Source: Bacteroidota bacterium
GTDB taxonomy: Bacteria; Bacteroidota; Bacteroidia; JACPRZ01
Direction: 5' to 3'
DNA: 64,000 nt
NCBI GenBank assembly: GCA_016193485.1
Contig: JACPRZ010000064.1
Location: 62,001 to 126,000, forward strand
Shown here: one piece after another, positions 35,753 through 44,344 of the stretch
Layout: each line of letters starts with the position of its first letter
Position numbering within the stretch: position 1 is the first letter of the stretch
Notes under the pieces: model-generated
Told to the model about the DNA's origin: nothing
Databases searched by the model: none
Seen by the model: only the letters and a program-made list of their open reading frames with translations
Position numbers and translations under genes: made by a program

Positions 35753-36343
35753 TCACTTTTCAAAAACCCCGATCAATTCCCTCCCCCCCCTGATTTCATG
35801 TGTCTCGCTGAATTCGCTAAATTCGTTAAAAACTCCGAGAAGCGATTCCCTTGAAAAACGTTGAGTGGGATGACCCGTTCCGGGGTTGGCCGATAAACGT
35901 GCGATCATGGCAATAAACCAGTTCCTGCTATCGGAAAGATTTACTATGGGTTCGGATACTATTACTCTCTTTCCGGCTGAAGAAATCAATTTACCTAATA
36001 TTTCTTTATGACAGGGTATAAACTGATACAACCCGGCCTGCATGATAATATAATCGGCAACCGGAACAGGATCCCTTACAAGATTATGAATATCGGCATT
36101 GACTCCTTTTTCAATGGCATGGCTTACAAATATTTCATTGATATCCAATCCGCAGTATGTTACACTTTTTTTTGCAAGATAATTCCAGTACAGATAGGCA
36201 TCGCCCATGCAAACTTCGCATACATCGGAATCCAATGGAATAAGATCTGCAATGGCAGAATATCTTTCTTCAAAAAATCTCCCGTATAGAAACCTCATGG
36301 CGAGATGGTACAGGTAAGGGTGCCAATAGACAGGACTGCGCAT
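35753..36343 (-). CDS. Class I methyltransferase-like protein, degenerate SAM motif
   Basis: 196 residues, convergent with the preceding gene (stops 4 bp apart). A Rossmann-like order is visible (VCEVCMGDAYLYWNYL, TYCGLDINEIFVSHAI, ADYIIMQAGLYQFIP, RVIVSEPIVNLSD), but the glycine-rich loop reads CMGDA rather than GCGxG. It could bind SAM weakly or have lost activity. A run of eight G in the coding strand encodes RGGR near the C-terminus. Its neighbour upstream on the same strand is a GT2 enzyme. Confidence 0.6.
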   Translation of the reverse strand: MRSPVYWHPYLYHLAMRFLYGRFFEERYSAIADLIPLDSDVCEVCMGDAYLYWNYLAKKSVTYCGLDINEIFVSHAIEKGVNADIHNLVRDPVPVADYIIMQAGLYQFIPCHKEILGKLISSAGKRVIVSEPIVNLSDSRNWFIAMIARLSANPGTGHPTQRFSRESLLGVFNEFSEFSETHEIRGGRELIGVFEK

Positions 36344-36364
36344 GGATTTAAGGTGTTAAAAAGG

Positions 36365-37096
36365 TCAGGAAGGCCGTTCCAATAAATCCAACCGTTTTTT
36401 AAACCTGTAAAGTTCTTTAAAATATAAAAGGGTGTCTCTGAAAACGCGCACCGTGGATTTTTTATCCGGCCTGCGCATGAAAAGTCCGTCAACTTCTTTA
36501 ATTTTATATCCTATGTAAAAAGCAAAAGTCATTATTTCAGTATCAAAAAACCAGTGTTTATTGCTCGTTAGGGGAGCCAGTGCAAGAAGAACATCTCGCT
36601 TGAAAAATTTGAAACCCGATTCGGTGTCCATTATGGGTATTTTAAGCAGAGAACGAACAAGAAATTTATATCCCAAACTGAGAAAATGACGGATGATAAA
36701 AGAAAGATCGGGTTGAATGGAATAATGCCGCTTTACTATAACCGCATCGGAATTTTTATCCAGTTCGGTAAGAACAGGCACCAGAAAAATACAAGACACT
36801 TCAAGGTCAATATCCAGATAACCTATGTATTTCCCTTCAGCCAGCGGAATTCCGTCAAGGAAAGCGCCTCCACGGCCTGAATTCTTTTCATGGAACAGAA
36901 ATTGAATATTGGGAAATCCCTGCGCTATTTGCCTTATTATTTCCCGTGTTCCGTCATTGCTGCAATCATCCACAAAAATCATTTCAAAGGAATATCTGGT
37001 TTTTGATAGCAATTCAAAAATCGCCTCAAAACTTTTTTGTAAGTGTGACTCCTCATTATAGCAGGGTACGATTATGGAAACATCTAAAGTCGCCAT
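36365..37096 (-). CDS. Glycosyltransferase family 2 (polyprenyl-phosphate sugar synthase-like)
   Basis: 243 residues with intact motifs: VSIIVPCYNEE, FVDDCSNDGT, GRGGAFLDG, the DxD triad in YLDIDLE, and the acceptor-site ESGFKFFKRDV. The size and absence of C-terminal membrane helices fit dolichol-phosphate-mannose-synthase-type enzymes that charge a polyprenyl carrier on the cytoplasmic face. It is the probable donor-making partner of the YfhO-like transferases in this block. It is paralogous to the degenerate protein at 31614-32294. Confidence 0.9.
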   Translation of the reverse strand: MATLDVSIIVPCYNEESHLQKSFEAIFELLSKTRYSFEMIFVDDCSNDGTREIIRQIAQGFPNIQFLFHEKNSGRGGAFLDGIPLAEGKYIGYLDIDLEVSCIFLVPVLTELDKNSDAVIVKRHYSIQPDLSFIIRHFLSLGYKFLVRSLLKIPIMDTESGFKFFKRDVLLALAPLTSNKHWFFDTEIMTFAFYIGYKIKEVDGLFMRRPDKKSTVRVFRDTLLYFKELYRFKKRLDLLERPS

Positions 37097-37208
37097 TGCC
37101 GGTCAGATTAAAACCTGATACCGAAAGCCAAAGTAGATAAATAACATTCGGGTAAGATTAAATACGCATTAAATTCCGGGAACCGGGCGCTAATGTATCA
37201 TTTGCTTT

Positions 37209-37931
37209 TTATATATGCGGATTATTCCCTACAAACTTAACGAGCACATGCTTGGCGATGGGAAGGAATGTCTCATTGACCGGCAGGGTGAGTTCGCTTT
37301 CAATGGCATAGGTGGCGGGGTTAGGTAAATCCTTTTTTGTTTTCACCAGATCGCTCTTTATTGTTTCCATTGTGTTTACAATGGTTTTCGGATATGATGC
37401 AATATATGTGGTGTGGATACCTTTATACTTGTCATCATCTTTTTCAATCAGGGTGATATGATACTGGTAAATTTCGGTATCCCTGTTGCTGTTATCCCGC
37501 AGGAACATATATCCTTCATCCGGATATAACGGAACAATTCCGACAGGATAAATATGCATGCGCTCTTCAATGAAATCATAAATTTTCTTTCCCTCACCGG
37601 CATACTGCGCAAAAAGAGGCAGGGCGAAATCAATGATGTTGCGGAGTTCCTGCATCAGTGAATCGTCATTGATAATCTTTTCATAAGCAACCATCATATT
37701 TTCAATGTCAACAGATTTTATTTTCTGAGGAAACATTCCCGAAAGATTATCGGTGTTGTCCTTCAAGGCAATAAGATTTTTGTAGTGAAGGATTATATCC
37801 CGCAGGTATGGATAGAGGCGGTTATGTTCAAATTTTTTTTCCACCGATTGCAGATAGGCAAGCAGTATATACTTCTTGTATTCAAAATCAATACACTTTT
37901 CAGTGATCCAGTTATTGCTGAGGTTATCCAT
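37209..37931 (-). CDS. Conserved hypothetical protein of about 240 residues
   Basis: I do not recognise a named family. The N-terminal half is helical and acidic (NWITEKCIDFEYKKYILLAYL, FEHNRLYPYLRDII). The C-terminal half is beta-like with YMFLRDNSNRDTEIYQYHITLI and ends in VLVKFV. There is no signal peptide, membrane helix or obvious catalytic motif, so it is probably cytoplasmic. It stands alone on the minus strand between the glycosylation block and the OmpA lipoprotein gene. Confidence 0.75.
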   Translation of the reverse strand: MDNLSNNWITEKCIDFEYKKYILLAYLQSVEKKFEHNRLYPYLRDIILHYKNLIALKDNTDNLSGMFPQKIKSVDIENMMVAYEKIINDDSLMQELRNIIDFALPLFAQYAGEGKKIYDFIEERMHIYPVGIVPLYPDEGYMFLRDNSNRDTEIYQYHITLIEKDDDKYKGIHTTYIASYPKTIVNTMETIKSDLVKTKKDLPNPATYAIESELTLPVNETFLPIAKHVLVKFVGNNPHI

Positions 37932-38082
37932 AAGAACAACAACTTTATGGGTATGAGCCCGTCTTTGCGCAAGATATATACGATAAAAGTGCGTTTTTGT
38001 TATCCCTTTTTGAAGTTACTAACAATAAGTTGTTTATATTGAAATATATCCCCGTGCGCAGATGTTTCCAAAATTATCAAAT

Positions 38083-38110
38083 TTGTACTCAGGAAATCTA
38101 TTTATCTTTA
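38083..38110 (+). promoter_or_regulatory. Putative promoter of the OmpA-family gene
   Basis: TTG at 38083-38085, 17 bases of spacer, then TATCTTTA at 38103-38110, one base from the Bacteroidota TAnnTTTG -7 consensus. The ATG follows 16 bases later, which fits a short leader. Confidence 0.45.
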
Positions 38111-38126
38111 CAACCTTTCTAATTCT

Positions 38127-39122
38127 ATGAAGAACACGTTTCTCATTCTCACAAGTACCATTCTCTTTTCATGCGTTTCACCGCGGGTGGTGGAAGACAT
38201 GAAAGTCCGCATGCAGCGGATGGAAGTGGATAATACATCCCTGAAAACCCAGAATGAGCAGTTATCTGTTAAAAGCAAGGAGATGGAGTTGCAGATTGAG
38301 AAACTTAACAAACAGTTGAGTGGCCTTAGCCACGATACAACGGTCATGTCCCGGTCGTTACGTGTGACCACCTCCAATTACGATAAACTGAGCCAGACCT
38401 ATGAAGAACTGCTCGAAAAAAACCGTGAACTGCTGGCGGGAAGTAAATCCCAGACAGGCCAGTTGATGCAGCAGTTGCAGAAAACCGAAGAGGACCTTCA
38501 GAAACGGGAAGACCGCCTGAAAGAAATAGAACGCGAGATGAATGAAAAAAAAGCATCGCTTGAAGAGATGACCGTGCAACTTCAGGCGCGTGAAACGACC
38601 CTTAAAGAACTGCAGACAATACTTGACGAAAAAGACAAGCAGGTAACCGCATTACGGGAGAAAGTTTCCCAGGCGCTGCTCGGTTTTGAAAATAAGGGAC
38701 TGACGGTAACCCAGAAAGAGGGAAAGGTATTTGTATCGTTAGAGGAACAATTGCTCTTTAAATCGGGCAGTTATACGGTGGATCAGAAGGGTTTGGAAGC
38801 GTTGAAAAAACTTGCCAAGGTATTGGAAACGCAGAAGGAAATCAGCGTGCTGATTGAAGGACACACAGATAACGTTTCCTATATTCCGAGCGGCAACATT
38901 AAAGATAACTGGGACCTTAGCGTGATGCGCGCTACATCTGTTGTGAAAATTCTTCAGGCAAATGGTGTTGCCATTGACCCTAAACAATTAACTGCAGCGG
39001 GAAGAGGCGAATACATGCCTGTTGACCCGGCAAATACACCTGAAGCGCGCCAGAAAAACAGAAGAATTGAAATCATCCTCACACCAAGGTTGGATGAATT
39101 GTTTCAGATAATCAATAAATAA
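38127..39122 (+). CDS. OmpA-family peptidoglycan-binding lipoprotein with coiled coil
   Basis: 331 residues. The signal peptide ends in a lipobox (TSTILFSC, Cys 16), so the mature protein is lipid-anchored. Residues about 25-185 form one long coiled coil rich in K, E, Q and L. The C-terminal OmpA/MotB domain reads VLIEGHTDNVSY ... DNWDLSVMRATSVVKIL ... GRGEYMPVDPANTPEARQKN, with the Asp and Arg that bind diaminopimelate. It probably spans from outer membrane to peptidoglycan. Convergent with polA. Confidence 0.93.
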   Translation: MKNTFLILTSTILFSCVSPRVVEDMKVRMQRMEVDNTSLKTQNEQLSVKSKEMELQIEKLNKQLSGLSHDTTVMSRSLRVTTSNYDKLSQTYEELLEKNRELLAGSKSQTGQLMQQLQKTEEDLQKREDRLKEIEREMNEKKASLEEMTVQLQARETTLKELQTILDEKDKQVTALREKVSQALLGFENKGLTVTQKEGKVFVSLEEQLLFKSGSYTVDQKGLEALKKLAKVLETQKEISVLIEGHTDNVSYIPSGNIKDNWDLSVMRATSVVKILQANGVAIDPKQLTAAGRGEYMPVDPANTPEARQKNRRIEIILTPRLDELFQIINK

Positions 39123-39141
39123 TCCTTTGAATTTTTAATTT

Positions 39142-41976
39142 TTAATGCGCCTTTAACCAGTTCTCTCCGGTATTAATATCTACCTCAATGGGAACTTTCA
39201 TCGGAATTGCATTTTTCATCGCATCTTCAACTATCCCGCGCAAATCCACCTCTTCTTCCCGGTGCATATCAAAGACAAGTTCGTCATGAACCTGCAGAAC
39301 CATTTTTGACCGGAACCGGTTTTTTTCCAATTGAGCGTAAATTATTATCATCGCCACTTTTATCATATCGGCAGCAGTTCCCTGTATAGGCATGTTGATG
39401 GCATTGCGTTCGGCCATACCGCGCACCACCGCATTCTGCGATTGAATATCAGGTAAAAATCTTTTTCTTCCCATCAATGTCTCCACATAACCGTGTTCGC
39501 GGCAGGAGGCAACGGTTATCTCCATATAATTTTTGACGTTGGGATATTTGGTAAAATATTGTCCTATGATTTCTGCCGCCTCCCTTCGGGGTATTCCTAA
39601 CCGCTCCGATAAACCGAATGCTGATATACCGTAAATGATCCCGAAATTTACGGTTTTGGCTTTCCTTCGCATTTCCGGAGTTACTCCACTGATTTCAACA
39701 CCGAAAATTTTCGATGCGGTAGAGGCATGGATATCCTGACCTTCTTTAAAAGCAGCAATAAGGGCTCCATCTCCGCTCAATTCAGCCATTATGCGCAGTT
39801 CAATCTGCGAGTAATCAGCCGAAAGCAGCAGGTGATCCTCATCGCGCGGCACAAACGCTTTGCGCACTTCCCTGCCCTTTGCCGTACGGATGGGTATATT
39901 CTGAAGGTTCGGGTTGTCGGAACTCAAACGGCCTGTTACCGCAACGGCCTGGTTAAAGGTGGTATGTATCCTGCCGCTGGTTTTACTGATGAGTTCAGGA
40001 AAAGCATCTACGTATGTGGATTTCAGTTTCTGCAGTTCGCGGATATCAAGAATAAGCGGGACAACAGGGTGCTTTGCGGCCAGTTGCTGTAAAACATCTT
40101 CCCTGGTTGAAAACTGACCCTTCTCGGTTTTTTTCGGCTTATCGGTAATTTTAAGGTGATTGTACAGAACATCAGCCAATTGTTTTGGCGAAGCGATATT
40201 GAATCGCCTGCCTGCAATTTGGTGAATATCTTTTTCGATGCGGATGATCTCCTCATCCAGTTCGGAAGAATATTTTTTCAGAGTGTCCGTATCAAGCCGG
40301 ATTCCCTCTTTTTCCATAGCAGCGAGAACATATATAAGAGGCATTTCGGTTTCATTAAACAATTTTACCAAACCCTGTTCATGGAGCATTTTTTCAAAAA
40401 TAATTTTCAATTGCAGGGTAATATCGGCATCCTCGCAAGTGTATTCTGCAATTTTTTCAACGGGAACATTCCTCATACTTCCCTGTTTCTTTCCTTTTTT
40501 ACCTATCAACGCTTCAATGGGAACCGGTGAATAGTTAAGATATGCCGCTGCCATGTCGTCCATGTTATGTGGCGCTCCGGGAAGAATAAGATAATGCGCT
40601 ACCATCGTATCGAACAATTCACCGGCACAATGAATACCGTACCGGCCAAGAACCGCGAGGTCGAACTTTATATTCTGCCCGATTTTACGGATTGCGGGAT
40701 CCTGAAAGATTTCCCGGAATTCGCCAAGAATTTTCATTGTTTCCTCCATCTCCTCCGGCAACGGAATAAAAAACGCCTCATGCGGCCTGACTGCAAAAGC
40801 AATTGCTACAATCTCACACTCATGCGGATTTAATCCCGTTGTTTCGGTATCAAAACAGAATTCCCGTGCCGCACCAAGATCACGGATCAGTTTTTTTCTT
40901 TTTTCGGCAGTATCAATCAGGTGGTATTCATGCTGTATTGACTTTACGGTTTCCTTTTCAGTTGCCGGAGGAAGCGGTGATGGTTCAGTATCAATTCTCC
41001 CATCCCCCCCTTTTCCAAAAGTAGAATGAGTTGTTTCAGTGAAAAACGAAAGTTGTCCGCTTTCCGGTTCTTTTTCTTTTTGCGGTATTATCTTACTTTC
41101 CGTTTTTCCCATCAGCCGTTCAAGCGGCCTGCGGAATTCCAGTTCGGAAAAGATTTGTTTCAGCGCATCACGGTTGGGCTCGCCATGCCTGAACTTTTCT
41201 TCATCAAACGAAACAGGTACATTGCGGATAATGGTTGCGAGTTTTTTAGAAAATAATGCCTGCTCAGAAAATTTTTCAATGTTCTCCTTTAACTTCCCGG
41301 TTAAAGATGATGTGTTTTGCAGGAGGTTCTCGACACTTCCATACTGCTGAATAAGTTTAATTGCCGTCTTTTCCCCGATTCCCGGAACACCGGGTATATT
41401 ATCCGATGCATCGCCAGCCAATCCTAAAATATCAGTCACTTTTTTCGGATCGTCAATTTCCCATCTCTCACAGATTTCTTTCACTCCCATCACCGTCACT
41501 TCATTTCCCATCCGCGGGGGTTTGTACAACAAAGTGGAGGTAGTGACAAGTTGTCCGAAATCTTTGTCCGGAGTCATCATCAGGGTAGTAAACCCGCTTT
41601 TTTCGGCTTGCATTGCAAGTGTACCGATGATATCATCCGCTTCGAAACCGGGCATGATAATTACCGGTATATTAAAACCTTCAATGATTTTCCGTATATG
41701 CGGAATCGCAAAAACAATTGCCTCCGGAATTTCCATCCGGTGCGCTTTATATTCTGCAAATTCTTTATGGCGTTCTGTGGGCTCCTGCGAGTCAAAGGCG
41801 ACACCGATGTGCGTGGGTTTTGCATTTTTCAGCACATCCATCAGGGTATTAGTGAAACCGAATATTGCCGACACATTCTGATTCTTTGAATTTACCAGCG
41901 GGTTTTTTGAATATGCGAAGTAAGCCCTGTAGATCAGCGCCATTGCATCCAGGAGGAAAAGCCGCTTTTCAGTCAT
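39142..41976 (-). CDS. polA: DNA polymerase I
   Basis: 944 residues with all three domains. An N-terminal 5'-3' exonuclease (LFLLDAMALIYRAYFA, GFEADDIIGTLA) comes first. The 3'-5' exonuclease retains its acidic residues (CFDTETTGLN, GQNIKFDLAVL, YTCEDADIT), so proofreading is expected. The polymerase domain carries DYSQIELRIMAELSGD, RRKAKTVNFGIIYG and QVHDELVFD. The linker between the first two domains has a Gly-rich spot from a run of seven G (41004-41010). Its ATG overlaps the stop of the small membrane protein gene by 4 bp (ATGA). Confidence 0.98.
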   Translation of the reverse strand: MTEKRLFLLDAMALIYRAYFAYSKNPLVNSKNQNVSAIFGFTNTLMDVLKNAKPTHIGVAFDSQEPTERHKEFAEYKAHRMEIPEAIVFAIPHIRKIIEGFNIPVIIMPGFEADDIIGTLAMQAEKSGFTTLMMTPDKDFGQLVTTSTLLYKPPRMGNEVTVMGVKEICERWEIDDPKKVTDILGLAGDASDNIPGVPGIGEKTAIKLIQQYGSVENLLQNTSSLTGKLKENIEKFSEQALFSKKLATIIRNVPVSFDEEKFRHGEPNRDALKQIFSELEFRRPLERLMGKTESKIIPQKEKEPESGQLSFFTETTHSTFGKGGDGRIDTEPSPLPPATEKETVKSIQHEYHLIDTAEKRKKLIRDLGAAREFCFDTETTGLNPHECEIVAIAFAVRPHEAFFIPLPEEMEETMKILGEFREIFQDPAIRKIGQNIKFDLAVLGRYGIHCAGELFDTMVAHYLILPGAPHNMDDMAAAYLNYSPVPIEALIGKKGKKQGSMRNVPVEKIAEYTCEDADITLQLKIIFEKMLHEQGLVKLFNETEMPLIYVLAAMEKEGIRLDTDTLKKYSSELDEEIIRIEKDIHQIAGRRFNIASPKQLADVLYNHLKITDKPKKTEKGQFSTREDVLQQLAAKHPVVPLILDIRELQKLKSTYVDAFPELISKTSGRIHTTFNQAVAVTGRLSSDNPNLQNIPIRTAKGREVRKAFVPRDEDHLLLSADYSQIELRIMAELSGDGALIAAFKEGQDIHASTASKIFGVEISGVTPEMRRKAKTVNFGIIYGISAFGLSERLGIPRREAAEIIGQYFTKYPNVKNYMEITVASCREHGYVETLMGRKRFLPDIQSQNAVVRGMAERNAINMPIQGTAADMIKVAMIIIYAQLEKNRFRSKMVLQVHDELVFDMHREEEVDLRGIVEDAMKNAIPMKVPIEVDINTGENWLKAH

Positions 41977-42299
41977 CTTTTAAATAATTTCATTAGCCGT
42001 TGTCCGATTTTTTTTTCGCGATCCCAGAAAAAACCGAATTGACCGAATACCAAAGCCCAGGCAAGAAGCACTACCTGGTAAACAACCGGAATGAGAATAA
42101 TATGCATTACCGTATTAAGTACCGGTGACTTTTCATGGGTAATACCCATAAGGTTCAACAGGAATAACTGCACTTTCAGTATTGACATTCCGGCAAGGGA
42201 AAATACGAGGAGGATGATTATGATCTGGAGGTTGGAAGTAATGCCCCATTTTGTTTTAAGTCGGGTGAAAAGGGTGGTGAATTTTTTGGGAAAAGGCAT
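41973..42299 (-). CDS. Small membrane protein, DUF6787-like
   Basis: 108 residues. An amphipathic start (LKTKWGITSNLQ) is followed by two membrane helices (IIIILLVFSLAGMSILKV, and PVVYQVVLLAWALVFGQFGFF) and a basic tail. The pattern of KWG at the start and GQFxFF after the last helix recalls the DUF6787 family of Bacteroidota; function is unknown. It overlaps the polA start by 4 bp and follows the anti-sigma-like gene by 20 bp. Confidence 0.7.
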   Translation of the reverse strand: MPFPKKFTTLFTRLKTKWGITSNLQIIIILLVFSLAGMSILKVQLFLLNLMGITHEKSPVLNTVMHIILIPVVYQVVLLAWALVFGQFGFFWDREKKIGQRLMKLFKR

Positions 42300-42319
42300 A
42301 CAACATCACTATTTTATTA

Positions 42320-43612
42320 TTACTCCATTGTTTTCAACATCTCCTTTGCTTCTAGGCGGTAGCGGTTCTCTTTTGAAGATAATTCCCCGAGGGCCTGGCG
42401 GGCTTTATCTTTTTCATTCAGTTTCAGGTGACATTCGGCTTTGCGGTAAAGCGCTTCATGGTAATGCTTAAGGGATTTTATCTGTATTACTTTTTCGAAA
42501 TATTCCACTGCTTTTCTGCAATCATTCAGATTATAGGCGCTCATACCGGCATAAAATAATCCGTCATAATTGTATTGTTCCGGAGGTAAAACCTTTTGTT
42601 CAATAAATGCAAGCGCTCCTTTATAATCTTTTGAATTGTACTTTTCGACCGCACTGTCTATTGGCTGAGCCATATCGCCTCTTTCCGCCTGTGTAGCGGT
42701 TACACTACTAAAAGCGACAGCGGGTTTAGCAGCACCGGCTGCATCTCTTGCCACAGTTTTTTTCGAACGCGCATCATCCCTCTCTTTCTTTTGTTCTTCC
42801 AGCAATGCAATTTCTTTTTCCGGTTCACTGGTTTCTTCCTTCCGGGTGGCTACCGGCATATCCGCTTCATTGTAGCCGGGTTTTTGTTCTCTTTCCTCTG
42901 CAGCATCCGTTACCGGAAGCGGTTTTGATTCCCCTGTTGCACCGCCTAAGGTAGCGGGTTCAGCGGGTATGACTTTGGTTTCCGTTGTAGTTTGTACGAC
43001 TTGTCCGAAATAGGCGACTTCTCCCTTCTTCTTCTCTTCTTGATTTTTATCTCCTGCAGTTGCACCCGTTGCTCTTTTCCCGCTTACGGAAAGTTCATCA
43101 GCCGCTACTCTTTCTTCCCCTGCTTCTCCTGTCGAACTTTCAGTTACAGGACCTGCCGGTTTTCCTTCGGGTGGCTTTGAAACCGTTTCTTCTCCGTTTT
43201 GCGCCCTTTCCAGTTCCGTATTCTGAGCAATGGATTTATCCTCTTTTTGTTGTAATGGCAAAGAGATTTTCAAAATAATTCCTGCAACAATGATGAGCAA
43301 AAACGATGCAGCAACAGCATAACGAATGCGTTTATCTTTCCAGACAATCTGTGGAAACGGGATAATTTTATCCGGGACTTTTTTTTCGCTCACACGTGCA
43401 TCAATTGCTTTATGCAATTCTGCGGCAATTACCGGAGTAAGTTCTTTGTGTTCCATCTCCATCATTCCGTCAACTGCATCCGAGCATAACGGGCACCCGG
43501 CAAGATGAAGTTCAACTTCACGTACTTCTGCGACAGATAACTTCTTATTCAGGTATCCGTCAAGTTGCTCAGCAGATAAACACTCTGTATTTTTGTAAAA
43601 ATCCTGTATCAT
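42320..43612 (-). CDS. Putative anti-sigma factor: zinc-finger, one membrane helix, TPR tail
   Basis: 430 residues. The N-terminal zf-HC2-like anti-sigma motif is HLAGCPLC (His 36, Cys 40, Cys 43). One membrane helix lies at about 97-117, then a long low-complexity Glu/Lys/Thr/Ala-rich region (about 120-310). Two or three tetratricopeptide-like repeats close the protein (EKYNSKDYKGALAFIEQKVL, NDCRKAVEYFEKVIQIK). It would hold the upstream ECF sigma factor at the membrane and sense through the periplasmic TPR part (inference). 53 bp downstream of the sigma gene. Confidence 0.8.
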   Translation of the reverse strand: MIQDFYKNTECLSAEQLDGYLNKKLSVAEVREVELHLAGCPLCSDAVDGMMEMEHKELTPVIAAELHKAIDARVSEKKVPDKIIPFPQIVWKDKRIRYAVAASFLLIIVAGIILKISLPLQQKEDKSIAQNTELERAQNGEETVSKPPEGKPAGPVTESSTGEAGEERVAADELSVSGKRATGATAGDKNQEEKKKGEVAYFGQVVQTTTETKVIPAEPATLGGATGESKPLPVTDAAEEREQKPGYNEADMPVATRKEETSEPEKEIALLEEQKKERDDARSKKTVARDAAGAAKPAVAFSSVTATQAERGDMAQPIDSAVEKYNSKDYKGALAFIEQKVLPPEQYNYDGLFYAGMSAYNLNDCRKAVEYFEKVIQIKSLKHYHEALYRKAECHLKLNEKDKARQALGELSSKENRYRLEAKEMLKTME

Positions 43613-43665
43613 TGGGTATTAATAAATTAAACTTTCAACAAGTGTATTTTCCCTTTGTCACCTTG

Positions 43666-44319
43666 TCATGTCTTCATGCCTTCCTTCCCTCCTGTTTTTA
43701 TTCCCTCCTGCCCACTCACCTTCTTCTTTCCGGTCATCATCAGCAAAAGATTTCTTTTCCCGTTCTGGATAAAACTTTTCACCTTCATATAGGTGAAGCC
43801 CGTCAGGGCGCAAATTTCGTCATAACTTTTCTCCTGTAAATAAAAGAGGTCAATGCATATCCGTTGTTCGTTGTTCAGTTCTTTCACTGCCGCCTCCAGT
43901 TTCTGCAGTTGTTTTTCTTTTTCCTGCGCCCCATCGGGATGCACCCTGAAGGGAAAATCCACAACCGTGCGGACATCGTCATCCTCGTCTTCATGGGCTG
44001 CACGCGGTATTTCTACAAACTTTTTATTGCCCCGCAATTGCATCAGGCAATGGTTTTTTGCCACCTCACGCAGCCAACCCCTGAAGTTCTCAATTTCGTG
44101 TTTGCGGAGATCGACTATCAACTTTTCAAATATCTGCATCACGCCATCTTTGGCATCTTCTTCCCTTATAAGATATTTTATACAAACGAAAAAGACGAGG
44201 TGGGAATAACGTTTATACAGTTGCCCGATGAGCGCGAGGTCACCGGTTTGCCTGTAGGCATTCAGGATTTCGTTGTCGTTTACAGAAAGCACCTGGAAAT
44301 AATTATGAACAGAGGTCAA
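43666..44319 (-). CDS. ECF-type RNA polymerase sigma factor
   Basis: 217 residues. Region 2 contains LIGQLYKRYSHLVFFVCIKYL and EEDAKDGVMQIFEKLI. Region 4 reads LNNEQRICIDLFYLQEKSYDEI with a helix-turn-helix (TYMKVKSFIQNGKRNLLLMM). An acidic linker (HEDEDDDVR) joins them. The C-terminus ends in a tandem EGIKTGGKEGMKT. It is the partner of the following anti-sigma-like gene and starts 25 bp after the restriction-modification methyltransferase on the same strand, so read-through is possible. Confidence 0.93.
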   Translation of the reverse strand: MTSVHNYFQVLSVNDNEILNAYRQTGDLALIGQLYKRYSHLVFFVCIKYLIREEDAKDGVMQIFEKLIVDLRKHEIENFRGWLREVAKNHCLMQLRGNKKFVEIPRAAHEDEDDDVRTVVDFPFRVHPDGAQEKEKQLQKLEAAVKELNNEQRICIDLFYLQEKSYDEICALTGFTYMKVKSFIQNGKRNLLLMMTGKKKVSGQEGIKTGGKEGMKT

Positions 44320-44344
44320 CTGAATTATTACACAATGACATCAT

